Source: a virus
Virus record (IMG/VR): IMGVR_UViG_3300029448_005133
Coordinates: 1 to 43,623 of that record
Direction: 5' to 3' (one strand)
Length of the DNA stretch: 43,623 bases
The notes under the pieces are model-generated. The model was given only the letters and a program-made list of their open reading frames with translations. It did not search any database and was not told the origin of the DNA. Below are positions 7,362 to 17,800 of this stretch, in pieces. A program made the translations under genes and the position numbers. Within the stretch, counting starts at the first letter, position 1; each line of letters opens with the position of its first letter.

Positions 7362-9779
7362 ATGCAAAAGACACCACCAAAAGGTATATTTCCTTCACAA
7401 GCAGTAAGTGACGCAGAGAAAGCATCCACCCAGTACGGGATGGAGGTAGCTAGAGCTATTGAAGGCGAATGGTTTAGAAGAGATAGTGGAGCAACTAGAT
7501 ACTACGCTAATAGAGATAATTTTCATAGATTAAGATTATATGCTCGTGGAGAGCAGTCTATACAAAAGTATAAAGACGAATTATCAATCAATGGTGACCT
7601 GTCTTATCTTAATTTAGACTGGAAACCAATAGCTATCATACCTAAGTTTGTTGATATAGTCGTTAATGGTATTAACGATAGGCCTTACGAAGTAAAAGCC
7701 TACTCTCAAGACCCAGCGTCTATAAAAGAAAAGACAGATTATGTAGATAAGATTCTTAACGACATGTATGGGTATGACATTAAAAGCAATATAAAAGAGC
7801 AGTTAGGTGTCGATACTTTTAATACGCCTCAAGAAAATGTACCAGAATCAGAAGAAGAGCTGCAAGTACACATGCAACTCGACTACAAACAATCTATAGA
7901 GATAGCGGCAGAAGAAGCGATTTCTAATGTTTTTGACCATAACAAATATGAGCTACTACAAAACAGGATAGCTTATGACGTGGTAACTCTTGGTATTGGA
8001 GCTCACAAAAACTCATTCAATACATCGGAAGGTATTAAGTTTGAGTACGTTGACCCAGCTGATTTAGTTTACTCTTACACAGAGTCACCATATTTTGATG
8101 ACCTGTACTATGTAGGAGAGGTGAGAAGGGTAAGTATTACAGAGCTTAAAAAACAATACCCTAACCTAACCCCAGAGGATATAGAAAAGATTGAAGGCAC
8201 GGGCTCAAATGCTGTGAATTACCAAAGGTCTAGTCATTATTCTGATGCAGAAGACACTAATCATGTATACGTACTTTATTTTGAATACAAAACATTTAAA
8301 AATCAAGTATACAAAGTTAAAGAGACGGCTACTGGAGCTGATAAAATTATAAAGAAAGACGATACATTCAATCCTCCGAAAGACAAAAGAGCCAGATTTG
8401 AGAAGGTTCAACGGTCAATCGAGGTGCTATACACAGGTGCTAAGGTAATTGGCCTTGACACGCTATTGGATTGGAAGATGGCAGAGAATATGACAAGACC
8501 AAAGTCTGATACTACAAAAGTTCAGATGTCTTACAATATTGTAGCGCCAAGAATGTATAAAGGCCAGGTAGAGTCTCTTGTTTCAAGGATGACTACGTTT
8601 GCTGACATGATTCAGCTTACGCACCTTAAAATACAACAAGTATTATCTAGAATGGTTCCAGATGGGGTTTATTTGGACGCTGACGGTATTGCGGAAATAG
8701 ACCTTGGAAACGGAACCTACTATAGCCCACAAGAGGCGCTTAATATGTACTTCCAGACAGGTTCTGTTATTGGTAGGTCAATGACCCAGGACGGAGAGTT
8801 TAACCACTCTAGAGTACCAATTCAAGAACTTCAGACGTCGAATGCTGGAGGTAAAATATCATCTCTTATTAATTCATATAACTATTATCTGAACATGATA
8901 AGGGATGTGACTGGTCTAAATGAAGCTAGAGATGGGTCAATGCCAGATAAAGATGCTCTTGTTGGAGTGCAAAAAATGGCAGCAGCCAACTCAAATACAG
9001 CTACAAGACACATTGTTCAATCAGTACTGTACTTGGCTCTTAAAGCAGCCGAGTCGGCTTGTCTTAGAATATCTGATGTTTTGGAATACGGGAACACTAC
9101 GGCTTCGTTTATATCTGGTATTGGGAAAATAAATGTAAGCACGTTATCGGAGATAAAAGAATTACATCTGCATGATTTCGGTATCTTTTTAGATGTATCT
9201 CCAGACGAGGAGGAAAAACAATTTTTAGAATCAAACATACAGGTAGCTTTACAGAGGGACCAAATAAGTCTCGAAGACGCTATCGATGTTAGAGATGTTA
9301 AAAACATAAAACTTGCTAACCAGTTACTTAAAGTAAGAAGGAGAAAAAAGATGATTGAAGACAGGCAGATACAAATGCAAAACATTCAATCTCAAACACA
9401 AGCAAACGCTCAATCAGCTCAGGCATCAGCACAGGCAGATATGCAGAAACAACAAGCCTTAGCTCAAACAGAAGCGCAATTAGAGCAAGTAAAGTCTAGT
9501 CTTGATATTCAAAAGTTAGAAAAAGAAGCCGCAATAAAGAAAGAACTTATGATGCATGAGTTTCAATTGAACATGCAGCTTAAACAGGCTGAAATGCAAG
9601 TAATTAATCAAAGAGACGCTTATAAGGAAGACCGAAAGGATAAAAGAACTAAAATTCAAGCATCACAGCAGTCTGAACTTATAGACCAAAGAAAAGCAAA
9701 TAAACCCCCAAAAGATTTTGAGTCCGCTGGATTTGACACTTTAGGAGGATTCGGATTAGAGCAATTCGATCCAAGATAA
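7362..9779 (+). CDS. Portal protein
   Basis: 805 residues, encoded immediately after TerL as expected for a portal. The N-terminal half contains YLNLDWKPIAIIPKFVDIV and the DPADLVYSYTESPYFDDLYY segment, typical of the portal clip/wing region of podovirus-like phages. Residues about 420-560 hold the long stem/crown helices (MIRDVTGLNEARDGS is a familiar portal signature). The last 150 residues (about 640-760) are a Gln/Ala-rich coiled coil with many QAxAQ repeats, an unusually long C-terminal barrel. It forms the dodecameric DNA channel at the capsid vertex; assignment rests on context and pattern. Confidence 0.88.
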   Translation: MQKTPPKGIFPSQAVSDAEKASTQYGMEVARAIEGEWFRRDSGATRYYANRDNFHRLRLYARGEQSIQKYKDELSINGDLSYLNLDWKPIAIIPKFVDIVVNGINDRPYEVKAYSQDPASIKEKTDYVDKILNDMYGYDIKSNIKEQLGVDTFNTPQENVPESEEELQVHMQLDYKQSIEIAAEEAISNVFDHNKYELLQNRIAYDVVTLGIGAHKNSFNTSEGIKFEYVDPADLVYSYTESPYFDDLYYVGEVRRVSITELKKQYPNLTPEDIEKIEGTGSNAVNYQRSSHYSDAEDTNHVYVLYFEYKTFKNQVYKVKETATGADKIIKKDDTFNPPKDKRARFEKVQRSIEVLYTGAKVIGLDTLLDWKMAENMTRPKSDTTKVQMSYNIVAPRMYKGQVESLVSRMTTFADMIQLTHLKIQQVLSRMVPDGVYLDADGIAEIDLGNGTYYSPQEALNMYFQTGSVIGRSMTQDGEFNHSRVPIQELQTSNAGGKISSLINSYNYYLNMIRDVTGLNEARDGSMPDKDALVGVQKMAAANSNTATRHIVQSVLYLALKAAESACLRISDVLEYGNTTASFISGIGKINVSTLSEIKELHLHDFGIFLDVSPDEEEKQFLESNIQVALQRDQISLEDAIDVRDVKNIKLANQLLKVRRRKKMIEDRQIQMQNIQSQTQANAQSAQASAQADMQKQQALAQTEAQLEQVKSSLDIQKLEKEAAIKKELMMHEFQLNMQLKQAEMQVINQRDAYKEDRKDKRTKIQASQQSELIDQRKANKPPKDFESAGFDTLGGFGLEQFDPR

Positions 9780-9792
9780 ATTATATATTATT

Positions 9793-10962
9793 ATGTCAGA
9801 AGTACAAGAACAATTAGAACAAGAAAAAGAAGGGTCTATTCAACAAAAAGAAGAAAAGGTCCTGGAGAAAGCTGGTGTTACATTTGAAGATAACACTTAT
9901 AAAGTAGATTTAAGAGATGCCGTTCAAGAGCAAAGCTCAAATGAGGTGCCTGTCCGCGACGAACCCGAAACTAGCCAAAAAGTAGAGGAAGAAGCACCTA
10001 CCCAAGAAGAAACGCCAGTATTAGAACTAGTAAAAGAGGAAGCCAATGAGTTGCGGATGCAAACACAAGACGTCCAAAAAGAGGATGTCACCGAAGAAAA
10101 AGCCCCTGTCGTACAGGAAGCGAAAGAAGAAGTAGTACTACCAGAGAATATTCAAAAGGTAGTAGACTTTATGAAAGAAACAGGAGGTAGTCTTGATGAT
10201 TACGTCCGATTAAATGCAGATTACTCTAACGTAGACGAACAAACACTACTTAGAGAATATTATAAGCAGACAAAATCACATCTGGATAATGATGAGGTAA
10301 ACTTTCTTTTAGAAGATAAGTTTTCGTATGATGAAGAGTTAGATGATACCAGAGATATAAAAAGAAAAAAGTTAGCCTACAAAGAAGAGGTTAACCAGGC
10401 GAAAAAATTCTTAAATAGCTTGAAGGACAAGTACTATGATGAGGTCAAGTTGAACTCAAATCTAACACCTGACCAACAACAAGCTATTGAATTTTACAAT
10501 ACATACAACAAACAGCAAGAGGAGCTAAGTGCTGTGCAGCAAAAACAGTCTGAGCAGTTTTCAGATTTAACCAATCAAGTTTTCAATGAAGAGTTCAAAG
10601 GTTTTGATTTCAAAGTAGGAGACAACAAGTATAGGTTTAAAGTAAACGATGTTCAACAAACCAAACAAGTTCAAAGCGACATTATAGAATCATTTAGGAC
10701 GTTCCTAGATGCAGACAACATGTTAAAGGATGCGCAAGGTTATCACAAGGCTTTATTTGCAGCAAGAAACGCTGATACAATAGCGAATCATTTTTACGAG
10801 CAAGGAAGAGCAGATGGTTTAAGACAGCTTGAGGCGGAGTCCAAGAACATAAACATGGACCCAAGAAAAACCTCAACTGGAGTCATTGAAACTTCTGGAG
10901 TAAAAGTGAGGGCTGTATCTGGCGAAGATAGCTCAAAACTGAGATTTAAAATAAAAAAATAA
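9793..10962 (+). CDS. Putative capsid scaffolding protein
   Basis: 389 residues, placed between portal and major capsid protein, the standard scaffold position. The N-terminal ~120 residues are extremely Glu/Gln/Val-rich and low complexity (EEAPTQEE, EEVVLPEN). The middle is long helices, and the C-terminus is basic, ending in KLRFKIKK, which fits the scaffold's capsid-binding tail. There is no signal peptide or catalytic motif. An A/T-rich leader (9780-9792) precedes the ATG. An alternative is a virion structural protein, but composition and position favour the scaffold. Confidence 0.8.
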   Translation: MSEVQEQLEQEKEGSIQQKEEKVLEKAGVTFEDNTYKVDLRDAVQEQSSNEVPVRDEPETSQKVEEEAPTQEETPVLELVKEEANELRMQTQDVQKEDVTEEKAPVVQEAKEEVVLPENIQKVVDFMKETGGSLDDYVRLNADYSNVDEQTLLREYYKQTKSHLDNDEVNFLLEDKFSYDEELDDTRDIKRKKLAYKEEVNQAKKFLNSLKDKYYDEVKLNSNLTPDQQQAIEFYNTYNKQQEELSAVQQKQSEQFSDLTNQVFNEEFKGFDFKVGDNKYRFKVNDVQQTKQVQSDIIESFRTFLDADNMLKDAQGYHKALFAARNADTIANHFYEQGRADGLRQLEAESKNINMDPRKTSTGVIETSGVKVRAVSGEDSSKLRFKIKK

Positions 10963-10982
10963 AACGCTAAAAAAATAAAAAA
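10963..10982 (+). promoter_or_regulatory. A-rich translation leader of the major capsid gene
   Basis: The 20 bases between the scaffold stop and the capsid ATG are almost all A with scattered T and no Shine-Dalgarno sequence. In Bacteroidota, A-rich leaders next to the start codon are known to favour strong initiation, so this probably supports high capsid yield. That is inference from sequence composition. Confidence 0.5.
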
Positions 10983-12380
10983 ATGGCAGCAATAGATTTT
11001 ACTAACACTGGCGCGGGTCTTGTACTTGGAAACGCAGCGCCAACAAAACAAGCATTATCAACAAACTATATTGACTTCACCTCAGCTGGAACAGCGGGCT
11101 GGGCACAGCAATATTTACCAGATTTATACGAGGCAGAAGTTGAAAGATACGGAGACCGTACAATCGGAGGATTTTTACAAGCAACAGGTTCAGAGATGCC
11201 AATGTCTTCTGACCAAATTATTTGGACTGAGCAAGGTCGTTTACACCTTTCTTACTCGGGACTAGATGTTGCTGCTCCTGACGGAAGCAATGAGCAAGTA
11301 ATCTCATCTTCAAACAATAACATTGATGCACACGCTATCAGAACAGGTCAAACTGTTGTTGTAAAAGCAGGTTCTACAATAAGTAAAGCTTATGTTACTG
11401 ACGCAAGTGCAGCTAATACCATCAAAGTTAAAACTTACGGAGCGGACATTGCAACTGTAACTGACGATTCAGCATCTCTTTTTGTATATGGTTCTGAGTT
11501 TGATAAAGGTACGACTGGAATGACAGGAGCTGTTACTCCACAGCACATTTCGCTTACAAACAAGCCAATTATCCTTAAAGACAAGTATGAGATTTCTGGT
11601 TCTGACGCATCTCAAATTGGGTGGGTTGAAGTAACTGGAGAGTCTGGACAAACAGGATATTTGTGGTACATCAAAGCTGAAGGAGATACTCGTTCACGTT
11701 TTGAAGACTATATGGAGATGGCACTTGTTGAAGCTGAAAAGAAAACAAACAGTGATTTAACTGAAGCAGAGGGGACTGAAGGTTTCTTCGCGGCTATCGA
11801 GGCTAGAGGACACGTAGCAGAAAACTTTGTTGACGGAGACGCGGCAGATGACTTAGCTGACTTTGATACAATCCTAAAGAGATTAGATAAAGAGGGAGCT
11901 ATCGAAGAGAATATGCTTTTCTTGAATAGAGCAACTTCCTTAGGTATTGATGATATGTTAGCAGCAATGAACTCTTACGGAGCTGGTGGTACTTCTTACG
12001 GAGTATTTAACAACTCTGAAGATATGGCACTTAACTTAGGTTTCTCTGGATTCAGAAGAGGTTCTTATGACTTCTACAAAACTGACTGGAAGTACTTAAA
12101 CGACGCATCGACAAGAGGACTTGTAGGTGGAGTAGATGGTGTTTTAGTACCAGCTGGAACTTCTACAGTATATGACCAGATTTTAGGTAAAAACCTAAGA
12201 CGTCCATTCTTACACGTTCGTTATAGAGCTTCAGAAGCTGACGACAGAAGAATGAAGACTTGGGTTACTGGTTCTGTAGGTGGAGCATCTACTTCTGACC
12301 TTGACGCAATGGAAGTACACTACTTAACTGAAAGATGTTTAGTAGTACAGGGAGCTAACAACTTCATGATTTTCAAATAA
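10983..12380 (+). CDS. Major capsid protein
   Basis: 465 residues, following the scaffold gene and ending at a strong terminator, the usual place for the major capsid protein. The N-terminus carries QQYLPDLYEAEVERYGDRTI and GGFLQATGSEMPM, typical of large HK97-fold capsid proteins of podovirus-like phages. A central Ala/Gly/Thr-rich insertion (about residues 90-190) may be a surface domain. The C-terminal part has FNNSEDMALNLGFSGFRRG and LHVRYRASEADDRRMKTWVTG, and ends MIFK. The HK97 fold is inferred. Cleaner codon use (many gac/aac, gct/gca) than the neighbouring genes fits high expression. Confidence 0.88.
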   Translation: MAAIDFTNTGAGLVLGNAAPTKQALSTNYIDFTSAGTAGWAQQYLPDLYEAEVERYGDRTIGGFLQATGSEMPMSSDQIIWTEQGRLHLSYSGLDVAAPDGSNEQVISSSNNNIDAHAIRTGQTVVVKAGSTISKAYVTDASAANTIKVKTYGADIATVTDDSASLFVYGSEFDKGTTGMTGAVTPQHISLTNKPIILKDKYEISGSDASQIGWVEVTGESGQTGYLWYIKAEGDTRSRFEDYMEMALVEAEKKTNSDLTEAEGTEGFFAAIEARGHVAENFVDGDAADDLADFDTILKRLDKEGAIEENMLFLNRATSLGIDDMLAAMNSYGAGGTSYGVFNNSEDMALNLGFSGFRRGSYDFYKTDWKYLNDASTRGLVGGVDGVLVPAGTSTVYDQILGKNLRRPFLHVRYRASEADDRRMKTWVTGSVGGASTSDLDAMEVHYLTERCLVVQGANNFMIFK

Positions 12381-12391
12381 TATTTTTTAAG

Positions 12392-12431
12392 GAACTAGGG
12401 GTCAGTAAATGGCCCCAGGTTCTTTTTTTTT
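12392..12431 (+). terminator. Intrinsic terminator after the capsid gene
   Basis: GAACTAGGGGTC (12392-12403) pairs with GGCCCCAGGTTC (12411-12422) across a 7-base loop, with one G-U pair and two internal mismatches, followed by nine T (12423-12431). It lies 11 bases after the capsid stop. Confidence 0.85.
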
Positions 12432-12453
12432 AATTTTTATATTTTATTTTATT

Positions 12454-13191
12454 ATGGCAAAAAAACAAGACAATTGGATTATAAAAGATAGGGTTTATCT
12501 TTTGAAATCAGAAAAAACTCCTTTAACATACATGCTTAAAGGAAGAGGTATATATTACTTCGACGAAGAAAAAGGTTACGAAAGGGAATTAAAACATACT
12601 ACAAATCAAAAGACACCTTTTGTGGATGAATTTAAAGGTGATGCTAGATTAGCGCATATTGTTTTTGAAGACGGTGTTCTTAATGTACCAAAAGAAAAAC
12701 AAACACTACAAAAACTACTTTCCTTATATCATCCAGGGGTAAACAACACATATTATGAGTTTGATGCAGAGATTGAGGCTCAAGATGAGCTAGAGGTAAT
12801 TGAGTATGAAGTAGATGCATTAATTGCAGCAAGGCAAATGGACGTAGATCAAGCCGAAGCAATTATGCGTGTAGAATTAGGTTCTGATGTAGCAAAAATG
12901 ACTTCTAAAGAACTTAAAAGAGATTTACTGGTTTTTGCAAGAAATAACCCTAAAGAGTTTATAGAGCTTGCTAACGACGAAAACGTAGCGATTCGAAACG
13001 TAGGGATAAAAGCGGTAGAAGCTAATGTAATAAAACTATCAGATGACCAGCGTACATTTAAATGGTCATCGAACGGAAGGAAACTAATGACAGTTCCTTT
13101 TGATGAAAATCCATACTCTGCACTTGCAGCCTGGTTTAAAACAGATGAAGGTGTTGAGGTTTATGGAGCGATTGAGAAAAAATTGAAATAA
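12454..13191 (+). CDS. Conserved virion-region protein downstream of the capsid gene
   Basis: With the ATG at 12454 the protein is 245 residues and starts MAKKQDNWIIKDRVYLL. An upstream in-frame ATG at 12409 would start inside the terminator hairpin and add a non-conserved-looking hydrophobic stretch, so I reject it. Residues about 1-80 are beta-rich (ITYMLKGR...GIYYFDEEKGYERELKHTTN, FVDEFKGDARLAHIVFEDG). The rest is helical with an acidic middle. I associate this pattern with a gene found after the capsid gene in related flavophages and marine phages. A head-decoration or head-completion role is possible but unproven. It is flanked by terminators on both sides, so its level is probably set separately from its neighbours. 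Confidence 0.75.
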   Translation: MAKKQDNWIIKDRVYLLKSEKTPLTYMLKGRGIYYFDEEKGYERELKHTTNQKTPFVDEFKGDARLAHIVFEDGVLNVPKEKQTLQKLLSLYHPGVNNTYYEFDAEIEAQDELEVIEYEVDALIAARQMDVDQAEAIMRVELGSDVAKMTSKELKRDLLVFARNNPKEFIELANDENVAIRNVGIKAVEANVIKLSDDQRTFKWSSNGRKLMTVPFDENPYSALAAWFKTDEGVEVYGAIEKKLK

Positions 13192-13194
13192 CCG

Positions 13195-13219
13195 ATGGGG
13201 CTTCGGCCCCATTTTATTT
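13195..13219 (+). terminator. Intrinsic terminator with UUCG tetraloop
   Basis: ATGGGGC (13195-13201) and GCCCCAT (13206-13212) form a perfect 7-bp stem capped by TTCG, followed by TTTATTT. C(UUCG)G loops are exceptionally stable. It starts three bases after the preceding stop. Confidence 0.88.
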
Positions 13220-13226
13220 ATAGAAT

Positions 13227-13925
13227 ATGGCTATTGACGTAAACAAAGTCTACAGGGTAGTTTTAGCTATCACAAACAAGGAGCAACGGGGATATTTAAC
13301 CCCAGACCAGTTTAATCGTATTGCAAGACAAGCACAGCTTGACATATACGAAAAAACGTTCTATGATTACAATAGAGCTATGAGAAAGCAAGCTGTAGGA
13401 GATTTTAGGGAGTATAGTGATATAGCCTCTAATATTAAGGATAAAATAGACATATTTGCAAGACAGACTAACTTAGCTCACACAGCTGGGTCTGCTACTG
13501 AACCAACAAGCCTTTATAGGTTAATAGGAGTATTTTCTACAAACAGACAAATAGAGTTTGAAGAAGTCCGAAAAGAAGAGCTACCGTATCTACTGAGCTC
13601 AAATCTTAATCAACCAACAGAGTCATATCCTGTTTATTATACAGAAGCAAATTCAATAAAAATATTGCCAACTAGTTACAGTGGTCAAATACTTATAGAT
13701 TACTTAACAACCCCAAGTGACCCAGAATGGGTTAAAGACCCGTCTGTTACAAATAGATATGAATACAGCTCTTCATTGTCAACAGATTTTGAAATACACG
13801 AGTCTGACGAAACAGACCTTGTTATAAAAATATTAGCCTATACAGGTGTAATAATTAAAGACCCAACTGTAATACAAGTTGCGGCACAAAAAGAAATAAA
13901 CGACTTTAATCAAGATAACGTATAA
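13227..13925 (+). CDS. Putative head-tail connector/neck protein
   Basis: 232 residues. The helical N-terminus (MAIDVNKVYRVVLAITNKEQ, then YLTPDQFNRIARQAQLDIYE) is followed by a beta-rich region (YYTEANSIKILPTSYSGQIL, IDYLTTPSDPEW) and a helical end. It is the first gene after the capsid block and is joined to the next gene by a TAATG overlap, so a gp11-like adaptor or connector role in the neck is likely. I recognise the N-terminal pattern from flavophage structural proteins, but no function-specific residues are visible. Confidence 0.7.
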   Translation: MAIDVNKVYRVVLAITNKEQRGYLTPDQFNRIARQAQLDIYEKTFYDYNRAMRKQAVGDFREYSDIASNIKDKIDIFARQTNLAHTAGSATEPTSLYRLIGVFSTNRQIEFEEVRKEELPYLLSSNLNQPTESYPVYYTEANSIKILPTSYSGQILIDYLTTPSDPEWVKDPSVTNRYEYSSSLSTDFEIHESDETDLVIKILAYTGVIIKDPTVIQVAAQKEINDFNQDNV

Positions 13926-14824
13926 TGGGACTAATAACAGATACTAATCAAGCGTATTACGAAGGCACTGACTTTGGTGGATACAGGCATATTCCGTTAA
14001 ACGACATCGTAAATAACTTTATGTTCTCTTACGTTGGAGAAGGTAAGATAATAGGCAAAGCAAATAGAAGGGACGTTGTTTTTCACACAAAAAGAGCAAT
14101 GCAAGAGTTTGCTTACGATATAACTAAAGTGGAAAAAATACAAGAGGTGCAAATACCATCAACGCTATCTATACCAATGCCACAGGATTACGTTAACTAC
14201 GTATCTATATGTTGGATAGACAAGTCTGGGATAGAGCACCCTATACCTAAAGGAAGAATAACGTCATCTCCTTCAGAGCCAATATCTCAAGATGACCAAG
14301 GAAACTATCAGTTTGACAGTAATGGCGATATAATTACAACTACATCTCAAACTACAGAAAGATTTAACGACTTAAACAGTGCTGAATTATCTGGTGGAGC
14401 TCCAAGCGATGATTATTTTTATAATGCAGATTTTCCAGAAGAAAGATTACTGGAATCTGGCAAAAGATACGGTGCAGAGCCAGAGCTTGCTAATGGAAAC
14501 GGAATGTTCGTCATTGATGAAGCTAATGGAAAAATAAATTTCAGTAGTAATTTAGTAGAGGCGTTAATAACCATAAAGTATATATCTGATGGATTAGGCA
14601 CGGATGACGAAATGAGAGTCCATAAGTTTGCAGAAGAGGCTATTTACAAGCATGTAGCACACGCGATTCTGTCTTCTATGGCAAATGTACCAGAATACAT
14701 AGTAAACCGCTTTAAAAGAGAGCGCAGAGGCGCTATGAGACAAGCTAAATTAAGGCTATATGACCTTAAAACGTCAGAGATGACAAATGTAATGAGAGGC
14801 AAGTCGAAACAAATTAAACACTAA
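13925..14824 (+). CDS. Putative tail tubular/connector protein (T7 gp11-like position)
   Basis: 299 residues. Contains FHTKRAMQEFAYDITKVEKI near the N-terminus and IPSTLSIPMPQDYVNYVSIC, then a Ser/Asp/Gly-rich variable loop (about 115-165), then FSSNLVEALITIKYISDGLG and a helical C-terminus with RFKRERRGAMRQAKLRLYDL. The strand-loop-strand core and position between connector and nozzle fit a tail adaptor or tube protein. It shares one base with the preceding gene and is followed 4 bases later by the nozzle-like gene. Function is inferred from order. Confidence 0.7.
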   Translation: MGLITDTNQAYYEGTDFGGYRHIPLNDIVNNFMFSYVGEGKIIGKANRRDVVFHTKRAMQEFAYDITKVEKIQEVQIPSTLSIPMPQDYVNYVSICWIDKSGIEHPIPKGRITSSPSEPISQDDQGNYQFDSNGDIITTTSQTTERFNDLNSAELSGGAPSDDYFYNADFPEERLLESGKRYGAEPELANGNGMFVIDEANGKINFSSNLVEALITIKYISDGLGTDDEMRVHKFAEEAIYKHVAHAILSSMANVPEYIVNRFKRERRGAMRQAKLRLYDLKTSEMTNVMRGKSKQIKH

Positions 14825-14828
14825 TTAA

Positions 14829-17800
14829 ATGCCAGAAATTAAAAACACGTTTCTTGCTGGTAAAATGAACAAAAGCCTTGATGACAGAATTCTGCCTCAA
14901 GGTGAATACAGAGATGCTCTAAATGTTCAAGTTACCAAGGCAGACGGTCCAGATGTTGGTGTCATACATAACATAAAAGGTAATGATATTGTAGCCTCTC
15001 TAGGTTTAGGGAATGGCTATGAAGTTATAGGTAGTTTTTTTGATGAAAAAAACAATATAATCTACTGGTTTGTTACAGATAACAATCATAGTTTCATCTA
15101 CAAGTTTGACAAAAACTCATCGTCAACATCCTTGATTGTTAGTTCGTCTAGTCCAAATAACTGGCTAAACTTTAACAAGAGCAACAGAATAACAGGAGTT
15201 AATTTACTAGAAGAACTTTTGTTTTGGACCGATGGTTTAAATCAACCAAGAAGAATAAATGTAACAAGAGCCGATGGTTCTTATTACGATTCAGAAATAA
15301 AGGTTTCTGTAGCTAAATACGCCCCCTATATCGCTCCCCAAATAACAGCAGTGGAGCATGACGATGCTATAAAGTCAAATAGAATAGAGGAAGAGTTTGT
15401 TCGTTTTGCATATAGGTATAAGTTTAAGGATAACGAATACTCTATACTGTCTCCATTTACACCGATAGTGTTTGAAATGGAAACAAATCTCATAGATACA
15501 GCATCAAACTACTACAATACGAGTGATTTGAGAGTTATTGGTTCTTCAACTGAAATACCGTTGATGACTAATAACATCAACAAAATAACAATGAATATAC
15601 CCACACCTACAGGGGTTAATGGAACTTTAGAGGATTATGAGATAAAAGAAATAGATGTTCTATATAAAGAATCTGACAGCAATGCTATTAGAATAATAGA
15701 AACAATAAAAATTTCTGAATCAGAAACTTCAGGCAATAAACAATACATATATAAATCTAGTAACTTTAAGGCTACATTACCAGAGGACCAATTAACAAGG
15801 GTTTTTGATGCTGTTCCTGTCAAGGCTCAAGCTCAAGAAATAGCTGGAAATAGGGTTGTATATGGTAACATTACAAACAAAAAAGATTTACCAGATATAG
15901 ACTTTGCTGTATCTTATGATAACAAAGTAACAACAAATCCAGCTGTATCTCAACAAAGTGTAAAACAAAGAAGGACTTATGAAGTAGGTATTGTTTTGTC
16001 TGATAGATTCGGAAGAACATCACCTGTTATTACCTCTGATTCATCGACAATATATGTAGGTGCTAAAAATAAAGCTTTTGACAATACGGGGTATTCTGGC
16101 AGTTCTCTTAATATTATATTTAAAAGCATAACAGACCCAGATGGCACTATATACGACGCATCGACAAATCCTAATGGGTGGTATTCTTACAAGGTTGTAA
16201 TAAAACAAAAAGAACAAGAATATTACAACGTTTATACACCAGGTTCATTTTATTTTAGTGGCTCATATCGAAGCTATATTACAATACACGGAGACAACAT
16301 AAACAAAGTCCCTCGAGACACTATAGGAAATAGCGATACTATTGACGAAAACATTCAATTTACAGGGGCTCAAGTTAGGATATACCCTAAAGTACTAAAT
16401 GTTTATGAAAACAACACAAACACTTATAGAAATTCAGATTTTGATTTACTAGAGATAGTTAAAATAGGAAATAAAAATAACTATAGTGGACAGATAGACT
16501 CTTCAACTAAGATGTTTGAGAGTACCAATAACCACTTAATAGGTCAAATAGAAGGAAGAGTAGGCGTTGACTACACGCAACTTGTAAGGGGTGGGGATTT
16601 TGCTGTTTTTGAAACAGAGCCATTCGAGTCAGCTCTTGATATATACTACGAGACTCCTACTTCAGATTTAATTTCAAATATAGATCTAACGCAGTTTGAT
16701 ATAGTCTCTGCAAATAGAATATCTTTCGATAAAAATACTTCAGATACTAGCAATTTCATAGATGAAGATGTTGAAGCAAGAGATAGAGTTGCCAGATTAT
16801 ATGCAAGAAAAAGTGGAGGAGGTTCTTTACCTAGCTCTATGATTCATTTTGAACACATAAGTGACGCTGATGCTGATGGAAACGAAACAAATAACTTTGG
16901 GGTAAGATTTAACTCTGGAGAAGGAGAGTGGGAGCTTTATGCTGTAAGAGGCTTGAATTACAAGCCAGCTTTAAACGACAATGACGCAAACACAAGAAAT
17001 ATAAATTTAAGAGTAAGTTTTTTAGGAACACAATACGCTACGGAACAGTTGACAATATATGTTAGTCACGTGCAGCCAGTAGTGAGTGGCTCTGCACAAT
17101 TAGTTACATTTAACACAGACGGAACGGCATCATCTGGAGCAAACAGAAAAACCACAATAACTCAAAACGCTGGCAATGTTTTATTCAAAATATATGGAGC
17201 TGGAGGCGGTAAAGGAGTCTCTAACTTAAAAGAGTTTTTGAATCTTGATTTATTAAGCATAGAAAATGTTGAGGGTGCTGCATGGCCAACAAGCGCAAAC
17301 CCTTTAGATTTTTTCTCTGTAATACAAAACTCTGATTACACGCTTGATTCAAATGGCACTCCTACTATAATAAGTAATTTAGATACTAATGGTACAGGTA
17401 TAGTCATATACCATGTAGACGATAATGGTGCTCAAATCCCTAATAATACAGGCCACCACGACAACACGTTTAGATTTGGGTATAGGTCTAGGCAAGATTT
17501 AAGTGTATGGGGTGTCAATATAACAGGAGAAGAGCTTAGTGAGACAGCTTATACTAATGTTCATTTTACAGACACGGCAGCTCTTTCTTCTGCTAATTCT
17601 GGATTTAAATTGTATCACGCTCCACCAGAAACTTTTGCAAATGCGTACCAAGCATGTGAAGAGCCTTTGAATGATAATTGGAGTGAAATAACTGTTTATT
17701 ACCCAGGGGCTGATGTAGTAAATGACTATCCGTTTATAGAGCCTAATTTTGATTCAAATCCACAAGTTCTTGCTAAAAGAATGTATTATGACAGTAGGTT

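Noticed and set aside
12409-12453. Upstream in-frame ATG extending the gene at 12454
   Set aside because: It would start inside the capsid terminator hairpin and adds a Phe/Ile stretch translated from the T-run.
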